A DNA stretch of 64,000 nucleotides from AA29 sp041481445 (GTDB taxonomy: Bacteria; Acidobacteriota; Vicinamibacteria; Fen-336), in contig JBGPBV010000014.1 in the NCBI GenBank assembly GCA_041481445.1, positions 13,637 to 77,636 on the forward strand. Direction: 5' to 3'. The translations under genes and the position numbers were made by a program. The notes below the pieces were generated by a model, which saw only the letters and a program-made list of their open reading frames with translations, ran no database searches and had not been told where the DNA came from. Positions 46,444 through 53,489 of the stretch are shown here, piece after piece (position 1 is the stretch's first letter; each line of letters begins with the position of its first letter).

Positions 46444-47169
46444 TCAGACCCCGCCCCAGACCTCCATCCGGCTGAACAGGCGATAGATGCTCACCGCGAC
46501 CGGGCGGCCCCGGAAGCGGGCCGGCTCGTAGCGCTCACGGCGCAGCGCGTCCACCATCGGACGCGCCAGCTCGGAGTCTCCGCCGAGGACGGTGACGGCG
46601 GAGACGCTGCCGTCGCGGGCAACCACCGTCTCCAGGAACACCGTGCCCGGCCCGGGATGCGCGGGCAGGTAGGACGGGACCACCTCTCCCGAGCGCACGC
46701 GGGGCGGGCTCACCTCCGACATCGAGAACAGCGGGTTGCCCTCGGTGCCCGACGGCGGGAGCAGGCTCCCCCAGGTCGATGGAGACGCGGACAGGCGGAC
46801 CGTGGGCAGCGGCTCCGCCGCCCGGCCCAGGGCGAGCGCGCCCGTGAGCACTCCCACCAGGACGAACACGGCGGGCACGAGGCTCGGCAGCATGAGGGGG
46901 CGCGCGGACCCGAAGGGGCGGAACAGGAGCGACAGCCCGGGCTGGCGCCTCTCCATGTCGAGGCGGTCGAAGACGCCGGCGGCGATCTCCCCGGCCGTCT
47001 CGATCACGGGCAGGGACCCCAGGTGGTCGAGATCGGCGTTGAACGAGCGCCACGACGCGGCGCACTGGGCACAGGCCTCCAGGTGCGCCGTGATCGCGCG
47101 GGCTTCCGCCGCCGCCAGCGCGCGATCGCGATGCTCGGAGAACCGGCGCCGCACCCGGCCGCAATTCAT
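46444..47169 (-). CDS. Anti-sigma factor with zinc-finger N-terminus and TonB-type C-terminal domain
   Basis: A 241-residue membrane protein. The N-terminus has a ZAS-type zinc motif (HLEACAQC, matching H-x3-C-x2-C) that should hold the sigma factor. One membrane segment follows (SLVPAVFVLVGVLTGALALG, about 98-117). The periplasmic part ends in a TonB C-terminal domain (VFLETVVARDGSVSAVTVL, then ARPMVDALRRERYEPARFRG). The ATG overlaps the sigma-factor stop (ATGA). The fusion suggests a sensor that may contact outer-membrane or cell-wall partners. Confidence 0.85.
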   Translation of the reverse strand: MNCGRVRRRFSEHRDRALAAAEARAITAHLEACAQCAASWRSFNADLDHLGSLPVIETAGEIAAGVFDRLDMERRQPGLSLLFRPFGSARPLMLPSLVPAVFVLVGVLTGALALGRAAEPLPTVRLSASPSTWGSLLPPSGTEGNPLFSMSEVSPPRVRSGEVVPSYLPAHPGPGTVFLETVVARDGSVSAVTVLGGDSELARPMVDALRRERYEPARFRGRPVAVSIYRLFSRMEVWGGV

Positions 47170-47798
47170 GGCCTCTCCTCCCCTTCCCGACCCAGCCCCC
47201 GCCGCAGGCCGTCGCGGGCGCGCGACAGCCGGCTCTTCACCGTCCCCACCGGCAGGGCGAGCGTGGTCCCGATCTCCTCGCACGTGAGCCCCTCGACCTC
47301 GCGCAGGAGCAGGATCGCGCGGTGGTCGAAGGACAGGGCCCCGAGCGCGGACTCGATCCGGCGCGCGCGCTCGCGCCGGGCCAGCCGCTCGAACGGGCTC
47401 TCGTCCGCGGAGGCCGTGGCCAGCCTCGCCTCGTCGGCCGCGCTGATGTCCTCGAGCGGGCACAGAGCGGCCCGCCGCCGCCGGCGCCACCAGCGCTGCC
47501 GGTTCCGGCACTGGTTCACGACGATGCGGTAGATCCAGGTCCGCAGCGTGCTGCGGCCCTGGAAGCCGCCGAGCGTCCGGTAGACCTGGAGGAAGACGTC
47601 CTGGCCGATGTCGCGCGCCTCCTCCGGATCCCCGAGCAGCCGCGCCGCCAGGTTGAGGACCATGCCCTCGTGCAGCGCGACGAGGCGCGCGAAGGCCTCC
47701 GCGTCGCCCTGCCGGCAGCGCTCGACGAGGGCGGGCTCGGCCGCGGTCGCCGCCGGTCGGCTCTCTGCCGTCGAGAGGGCGAGCTCACCCGAGGCCAT
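47166..47798 (-). CDS. ECF-family RNA polymerase sigma factor
   Basis: A 210-residue ECF sigma factor. Region 2 is ALVERCRQGDAEAFARLVA through DIGQDVFLQVYRTLGGF, with RTWIYRIVVNQCRNRQRWW after it; region 4 is LLREVEGLTCEEIGTTLALP and VGTVKSRLSRARDGLRR. Two adjacent ATGs (47801, 47798) follow a GGAGG site; the second has the better spacing. The anti-sigma gene overlaps its end. It probably controls an envelope response; a sigma-70-like promoter was not found for it. Confidence 0.93.
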   Translation of the reverse strand: MASGELALSTAESRPAATAAEPALVERCRQGDAEAFARLVALHEGMVLNLAARLLGDPEEARDIGQDVFLQVYRTLGGFQGRSTLRTWIYRIVVNQCRNRQRWWRRRRRAALCPLEDISAADEARLATASADESPFERLARRERARRIESALGALSFDHRAILLLREVEGLTCEEIGTTLALPVGTVKSRLSRARDGLRRGLGREGEERP

Positions 47799-47980
47799 CA
47801 TGACCTCCAAACCCACCGCCTGCCTCTTCGACACCGGGAGGGGGCGCTGGGTTCCGCATGCCGAGTCTACGCCTGTCGGGCGGGCCGGCTTCCGACTCCG
47901 TGAGCCGCCTCACCCGGATACCCCGCACACCCCGCCCGATACGGTCGCGTGCGTGTGTCAAGATCGAGCACGGGAACCCC

Positions 47981-49357
47981 ATGAGCACCAGGGCGGAAGA
48001 TCGGCCCGTCGAAGCGCAGGAGAAAGCGGCCGCGGTGGCGGTGGAACCGGCGGCCGCCTCCTCCTGGGGCAAGGCCTTCTGGACCGCCTTGTGGGTCAAC
48101 ACGACCTACTTCGCCGAGGGCCTGCCCCTCATCATCACGCTCCGCCTGGGCACGGTGTTCTTCACGGACATCGGAGCCAGCCTGACGTCGATCGGATACG
48201 TGAACTTCCTGGGCCTGCCCTGGAATTTCAAGTTCCTCTGGGCCCCCCTGCTCGACATCTTCGGGACCAAGCGCCGATGGCTCGTCTGGCTGCAGGCGAT
48301 CGTCGGCCTCGTCATCCTGGCCGTGGCCTGGGCCGCGTATCGCGTGCCCATGGAGAGTCCCCACGGCCACCTGACCGGCATTGCCGTGATGCTGGTCATC
48401 CTCGCCTTCGTGGCCGCCACCAACGACATCGCGATCGACGCCTATTACATGGAGGCGATCCGCGGGATCCGCGAGCAGGCCGCCTACACCGGGCACAAGG
48501 CGATGGGGTACCGGATCGCCATCATCGCGGGCGTCACCGGCCTCCTGGGGCTGGCCGCACTGAGCCCGGACAAGCGCCTGGACTGGGCGCTGGCCTTCGG
48601 CACGGGCGGCCTCACCATGCTCGTGTTCGCCCTGTTCCACGCCGTCGCCCTGCCGCGTCCGGAGCTCTCCGGCGGGCCTCGTCCCGACCTCCGCCAGACC
48701 TTCGCGACGTTCGGGCGCGCCTTCGGGAGCTACCTCCAGCAGGACAAGATCGCGATCGTGCTGCTGTTCATCCTGACCTACAAGATCGGAGACGAGATCC
48801 TCTTCTCGATGAACAGCGCCTTCCTCCTCCGCGAGCTGGGGGTGACCAAGGGGCAGCTCTCGTGGCTGGCCGGCGTGATCGGGGCGGGCACGACCATCGC
48901 GGGAGCGATGGCGGGGTCGTACTGGATCAAGCGCAAGGGCCTCAAGAAGGCCATCTGGCCGCTGACCATCATCATGAACTTCAACATCTGGGCCTACGTC
49001 TGGCTGGCCTGGGCCAAGCCAGACCCGGCCACCCCCCACGGGTTCGCGTGGATCGCGTTCGTCCACGGCTACGAGAACTTCGCCGCCGCCCTCGGCAACG
49101 CCGTGCTCCTCGTGTACCTCCTCACCACCTGCAAGGCGGAGTTCAAGGCCGCCCACTACGCGATCGGGTCCGCCATCATGTCGATCCCCTCGCGCCTGGT
49201 GGGAGGCTTCGGGGGCGCGATCGCCGCCCACATCGGCTTCCTGAGCTTCTTCATCCTCGGATTCCTCGTGTCGCTGCCCTCCATGCTGCTGCTGTTCGTG
49301 GTGCCGCTCAAGGACGACCCGCAACCGGGGGGGCCGGCCCCCGCCCGCGGCCATTAG
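47981..49357 (+). CDS. AmpG-like MFS transporter
   Basis: A 458-residue 12-helix transporter. The segments TTYFAEGLPLIITLRLGTVF, SLTSIGYVNFLGLPWNFKFL, WAPLLD and AATNDIAIDAYYMEAI resemble AmpG, the muropeptide permease, rather than other MFS groups. It would import cell-wall fragments for recycling. The ATG at 47981 is used because the 41 upstream residues are not conserved. It is divergent from the ECF sigma gene and 21 bases ahead of lysC. The substrate is inferred from family only. Confidence 0.8.
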   Translation: MSTRAEDRPVEAQEKAAAVAVEPAAASSWGKAFWTALWVNTTYFAEGLPLIITLRLGTVFFTDIGASLTSIGYVNFLGLPWNFKFLWAPLLDIFGTKRRWLVWLQAIVGLVILAVAWAAYRVPMESPHGHLTGIAVMLVILAFVAATNDIAIDAYYMEAIRGIREQAAYTGHKAMGYRIAIIAGVTGLLGLAALSPDKRLDWALAFGTGGLTMLVFALFHAVALPRPELSGGPRPDLRQTFATFGRAFGSYLQQDKIAIVLLFILTYKIGDEILFSMNSAFLLRELGVTKGQLSWLAGVIGAGTTIAGAMAGSYWIKRKGLKKAIWPLTIIMNFNIWAYVWLAWAKPDPATPHGFAWIAFVHGYENFAAALGNAVLLVYLLTTCKAEFKAAHYAIGSAIMSIPSRLVGGFGGAIAAHIGFLSFFILGFLVSLPSMLLLFVVPLKDDPQPGGPAPARGH

Positions 49358-49378
49358 AATCGGTCGGGAGGTCGAGCG

Positions 49379-50587
49379 GTGGCGATCGTGGTCCAGAAGT
49401 ACGGCGGCTCCTCGGTAGCCGACGTCGAGAAGATGCAGAAGGTGGCCGACCGCATCGCGGCCACGAAGAAGTCGGGCAAGGACGTGGTGGTGGTCGTCTC
49501 CGCCATGGGCGACACCACGGACGACCTCTTGTCCCTGGCCAAGCGGGTCTCCGCGAGCCCGCCCCGGCGCGAGCTCGACATGCTGCTCTCGGCGGGCGAG
49601 CGCATCTCGATGGCCCTGGTCTCGATGGCCCTCAACGCGCGCGGCATCCCCGCCGTGAGCTTCACCGGCTCGCAGTCCGGCATCGTCACCAACGACGCCC
49701 ACGCCAACGCGCGGATCGTCGAGGTGCGGCCCTTCCGCGTCCAGGACGAGCTGGACAAGGGCAAGGTCGTGATCGTGGCCGGCTTCCAGGGCGTGTCCTA
49801 CCGCCGCGACGTCACCACCCTCGGCCGCGGGGGCTCGGACACGACCGCGGTCGCGCTGGCCGCCGCGCTGCAGGCGGACTGCGAGATCTACTCGGACGTG
49901 GAGGGCGTCTACACCGCCGACCCGCGCGTGGTGCCCGAGGCCCGCCGCCTGGCCGAGATCAGCTACGAGGAGATGCAGGAGCTGGCGGAGTCGGGGGCGA
50001 AGGTCCTCAACGCCCAGGCGGTGGAGTTCGCGAAGGAGCGCGGGATCGCCATCTACGCGCGGGCCACCAGGGGAGGGGCGGAGACGGTGGTGCGCAAGTT
50101 CCCGCCCCGCGCGCCCGGGCGCGTGGTCGGCGTGGCCAGCGAGACCGGCCTCGTGTCCCTCACCACTGCCGACGACGGCCCGGACCTGCTGCTGCGCGTG
50201 CTCGAGCACCTGGACGGGCGCCAGGCGGCAGGCAAGCAGCTCCTCTTCCAGGACTGGCCCGGCCGCGGCGGGTCAGGGTCGCTCGTCCTCTCCCTCGAGA
50301 ACCTGCACGACTTCCCCACCCTGCGCCGCGAGGTCGAGAGCGCGTTCGCCTCGCGCGTGCACCTGCGCGACGGGCTGGGCGCCGTCTCCGCGATCGGGGC
50401 CGGCATCAACGCGAGCTTCCTGAACCTGCGGCGCGCGCTGGGCGTCCTGAGCGGCCAGGGGACGGCCGTGCTGGGGGTCTCGACCTCGAGCTTCCGGATC
50501 AGCCTGCTCGTGGAGGAGGCGCGCGTCGTGGAGGCCGTGCGCGGACTGCACGACGAGCTGGTGACGGAGGGCGACCCCGTCGCGTAG
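49379..50587 (+). CDS. lysC: Aspartate kinase
   Basis: A 402-residue kinase for the first step to lysine, methionine and threonine. It begins IVVQKYGGSSVADVEKMQKV and has AGERISMALVSMAL, GSQSGIVTNDAHANARI and TTLGRGGSDTTAVALA. The C-terminal third is two ACT domains (VSLTTADDGPDLLLRVLEH, and AVSAIGAGINASFLNLRR), the allosteric part. Start is a GTG with a GGGAGGT site. Its stop directly abuts the stop of the M20 peptidase gene on the other strand (TAGCTA). Confidence 0.95.
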   Translation: MAIVVQKYGGSSVADVEKMQKVADRIAATKKSGKDVVVVVSAMGDTTDDLLSLAKRVSASPPRRELDMLLSAGERISMALVSMALNARGIPAVSFTGSQSGIVTNDAHANARIVEVRPFRVQDELDKGKVVIVAGFQGVSYRRDVTTLGRGGSDTTAVALAAALQADCEIYSDVEGVYTADPRVVPEARRLAEISYEEMQELAESGAKVLNAQAVEFAKERGIAIYARATRGGAETVVRKFPPRAPGRVVGVASETGLVSLTTADDGPDLLLRVLEHLDGRQAAGKQLLFQDWPGRGGSGSLVLSLENLHDFPTLRREVESAFASRVHLRDGLGAVSAIGAGINASFLNLRRALGVLSGQGTAVLGVSTSSFRISLLVEEARVVEAVRGLHDELVTEGDPVA

Positions 50588-51967
50588 CTACTTCCGCGCG
50601 GCCACGTCGACCACCGCCGCGTAGAGGTAGTCGCTGAACCGGCCCAGGGCGTCGACCGAGATGCGCTCGTCGTTGCCGTGCATCCGCGCGTAATCGTCGT
50701 CGTCGGCGGGGATGGCGATCCCGTAGACCTGGACGCCCTTCGCGCGCAGCTGGGCGCCGTCGGTGGCGCCCGTCTGCATGAGCGGGATCGAGATCGCCTC
50801 CGGGAACACGCGCTTCTGGGCGCGCTCGAGCGCCGCGAACATCTCGCTCTTGATGCTGGAGGGCGGGGCGGCCGGGCGCCGCTGGCCCTCCGTCCGGCGC
50901 GTCACCGTCACCGCGGGATCGTCGATCAAGCGGACGAGCGTGGCCACGAGCTGGTCGATGTCCTCGTCGGGCAGCGCGCGCACGTCCAGGGTGGCCTCCG
51001 CCTCCGCGGGGATCACGTTCTCGCGGAAGCCGCCCTTGACGATGGTCGGGACCACCGAGGTGCGCAGCATCGAGTTGTAGAGCGGCCGCTGGGCCCGCAG
51101 CCTCTCCTGCACCGCCGGGTCCTCGAGATGCGTGTAGAGCCGGGCCTCGTCCGGCGGGCTGATGGTGGCCAGGCGGGCGAAGAACTCGCGGGTCGTCTCG
51201 TTGAGCCGCATGGGCGGCTGCCAGGCCCCGACCTTGGCCACGGCCGCGGCCAGGTGCGTGATCGGGTTGTCCAGCCGCGGCACCGACCCGTGCCCGCTCT
51301 GGCCGCGCGCCCGGAGGTCGAGGCCGCGCGGGACCTTCTCCGTGGTCTGCACCCCGGTGTACTGGACCTTCCCGCCGACTTGATGGAAGGTGCCGCCCTC
51401 GTTCAGCGCGTACTCGCAGGCGATCTTCTCCCAGTGCTTCTCCACCAGGAAGTCGATGCCGAACTGGCTGGTGCCCTCCTCCCCCGCCTCCGCGAGCAGG
51501 ATGACGTCGCGGTCGAGCGGCGTCTTGTCGCGGGAGAGCTTCAGGAAGACGGCCAGGTTCGCCGCGTCCATGCCCTTGTCGTCCTCCGCCCCCCGGCCGT
51601 AGAGATGGCCGTCCTTGACGACGGCCGCGAACGGGTCCACCGTCCACCGGCTGCGCTCGACCCCGACCACGTCGAGGTGGCCCATCAGGAGCAGCGGCTT
51701 CCGGGCCCCGCTGCCCTTGAGGCGGGCGACCAGGCTGGCCCGGCCGGGCGCGGACTCGACGATCTCGGAGGGGATGCCCTCGCGGTCGAGGATCTCCTTG
51801 ACGTAGCGCGCGGCCTGGATCTCGTTGCCGGGAGGATTGCTGGTGTCGATCTTGACGAGGCCGGTCAGAATCTGGAGGGCTTCGTCATGCAGTGGCGGCG
51901 CCTGGGCCCGCGCCGGCGGCGCCGCCACCAGGACCGAAGCCGCCACGGCCAGGATCAATCCTCGCAT
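50588..51967 (-). CDS. Exported M20-family metallopeptidase
   Basis: A 459-residue zinc peptidase with a signal peptide (GLILAVAASVLVAAPPARA). Metal and catalytic motifs are MGHLDVVGVERSRW, GRGAEDDKGMDAAN (bridging Asp), EAGEEGTSQFG (catalytic Glu pair) and a His in GHGSVPRLDNP. The dimerisation insert lies near residues 215-330. It hydrolyses dipeptides or related amides in the periplasm. A long upstream frame was discarded; the ATG at 51967 starts the signal peptide. The ATG overlaps by two bases the ATG of the divergent gene. Confidence 0.9.
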   Translation of the reverse strand: MRGLILAVAASVLVAAPPARAQAPPLHDEALQILTGLVKIDTSNPPGNEIQAARYVKEILDREGIPSEIVESAPGRASLVARLKGSGARKPLLLMGHLDVVGVERSRWTVDPFAAVVKDGHLYGRGAEDDKGMDAANLAVFLKLSRDKTPLDRDVILLAEAGEEGTSQFGIDFLVEKHWEKIACEYALNEGGTFHQVGGKVQYTGVQTTEKVPRGLDLRARGQSGHGSVPRLDNPITHLAAAVAKVGAWQPPMRLNETTREFFARLATISPPDEARLYTHLEDPAVQERLRAQRPLYNSMLRTSVVPTIVKGGFRENVIPAEAEATLDVRALPDEDIDQLVATLVRLIDDPAVTVTRRTEGQRRPAAPPSSIKSEMFAALERAQKRVFPEAISIPLMQTGATDGAQLRAKGVQVYGIAIPADDDDYARMHGNDERISVDALGRFSDYLYAAVVDVAARK

Positions 51968-53483
51968 GGACCCGCCTTTCGAGAGCGCGCAGCATAACGA
52001 AGAACACTGGCTGACGCGACTCGTGTTCCTGCGTCTGCTCGGCCTCGTGTACGTGGTCGCGTTCCTGATCGTGATCGACCAGTGGGAGCCGCTGCTCGGA
52101 AGCCGCGGCCTCCTGCCCGCGCGCGAGCTCCTCGACGCGGTGGCGGACGCGCATGGCCGCGGGGTGGGCACCTTCCTGCGCCTCCCCACGCTGTTCTTGT
52201 TCGATTCCTCCGACAGCGCCTTCCGGGCCGGGGGCTGGGTCGGCCTCGTCCTCTCGCTCCTCGTCCTGTGCGGCTTCGCGAACGTGCCGATCCTCTTCGC
52301 CCTCTGGCTGCTGTACATGTCGTACGTCCACGCCGGCCGGACCTTCTACGGCTACGGCTGGGAGATCCTGCTGCTGGAGACGGGCTTCCTCGCCATCTTC
52401 GTGGCGCCCCTGTGGCGCCTCGCCCCCTTCGAGCGCGGCACGCCCACGCCGAGAGTCGTGATCGTGCTGCTGCGCTGGCTGACCCTCCGCCTGATGCTGG
52501 GGGCCGGCCTCATCAAGCTGCGCGGCGACCCCTGCTGGCGCGACTTGACCTGCCTCGTCTTCCACTACGAGACGCAGCCCAACCCGAACCCGCTCTCCTG
52601 GTACCTCCACCAGTTGCCGGTGTGGTTCCATCGGCTGGAGGTCCTCTTCAACCACGTGGCCGAGCTCCTGGCCCCGCTGTTCGTCTTCGGGCCGCGCCGG
52701 CCACGCCTCGTCGCGGGCGCGCTCATCGTCCTCTTCCAGGTCCTGCTGATCCTCAGCGGAAACCTGTCGTTCCTGAACTGGCTCACCATCGCCATCGCCG
52801 TCGCCTGCTTCGACGACGGTCTGCTGCGCCCGTGCCTGCCGCGCAGGCTGCGCGACCGCCTGGCCGTTCACACGCCGGGCGCGCAGCCGAGCAAGGCGCG
52901 GACGCTGGTCACCTACGCGCTGGCCATCGTGGTCGGTCTCCTCAGCCTGAACCCGGTCCTGAACATGCTCTCGCCCGGGCAGGTCATGAACACGTCGTTC
53001 GACCCGTTCGACCTCGTCAACACCTACGGGGCCTTCGGCTCCATCGGGCGCGAGCGGTTCGAGATCGTCCTCGAGGGCACCTCGGATCCCAACCCGTCCG
53101 AGACGACGCGCTGGACCGAGTACGAATTCAAGTGCAAGCCGGGCGATCCCTTCCGCCGTCCTTGCTGGATCTCGCCCTACCACTACCGGCTCGACTGGCA
53201 GATGTGGTTCGCGGCCATGCCCGGCGCGGGCACTCCCTCGTGGCTCGTGCGGCTGGTGGCGAAGCTGCTCGCCGGCGACCCCGCCGTGCGCGGACTGCTC
53301 GCCCCCGGACCTTTCCAGGACCATCCGCCGGTGTGGATCCGGGGGCGACTGTACCGATACGAATTCGCGCGGCCGGGCGAGCCGGGCTGGTGGCGGCGCA
53401 CGCTCGTCGGCGACTCCCTCCCGCCCCTGTCCTCGAGCTCGCCGCTGCTCGCCGACTACCTCGCCGAGGGCCGAGAGTGGTGA
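51966..53483 (+). CDS. Lipase maturation factor family membrane protein
   Basis: A 505-residue membrane protein of the LMF1-like family. Helices begin at WLTRLVFLRLLGLVYVVAFL, and conserved segments are SRGLLPARELLD, YGWEILLLETGFLAIF, and GDPCWRDLTCLVFHYETQP followed by NPNPLSWYLHQLPVWFHRLE; the C-terminal soluble part (about 380-500) has the SPYHYRLDWQMWFAAM segment. In animals LMF1 folds lipases in the ER; bacterial roles are untested. The ATG at 51966 shares CATG with the divergent M20 gene. Confidence 0.85.
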   Translation: MDPPFESAQHNEEHWLTRLVFLRLLGLVYVVAFLIVIDQWEPLLGSRGLLPARELLDAVADAHGRGVGTFLRLPTLFLFDSSDSAFRAGGWVGLVLSLLVLCGFANVPILFALWLLYMSYVHAGRTFYGYGWEILLLETGFLAIFVAPLWRLAPFERGTPTPRVVIVLLRWLTLRLMLGAGLIKLRGDPCWRDLTCLVFHYETQPNPNPLSWYLHQLPVWFHRLEVLFNHVAELLAPLFVFGPRRPRLVAGALIVLFQVLLILSGNLSFLNWLTIAIAVACFDDGLLRPCLPRRLRDRLAVHTPGAQPSKARTLVTYALAIVVGLLSLNPVLNMLSPGQVMNTSFDPFDLVNTYGAFGSIGRERFEIVLEGTSDPNPSETTRWTEYEFKCKPGDPFRRPCWISPYHYRLDWQMWFAAMPGAGTPSWLVRLVAKLLAGDPAVRGLLAPGPFQDHPPVWIRGRLYRYEFARPGEPGWWRRTLVGDSLPPLSSSSPLLADYLAEGREW

Positions 53484-53489
53484 GGGGCC

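Noticed and set aside
49358..49378. Possible lysine riboswitch ahead of lysC
   Set aside because: Only 21 bases lie between the transporter gene and lysC, far too short.
47608..50637. A 1009-codon plus-strand frame across the sigma factor, transporter and lysC
   Set aside because: It crosses three real genes in other frames and has no recognisable domain.
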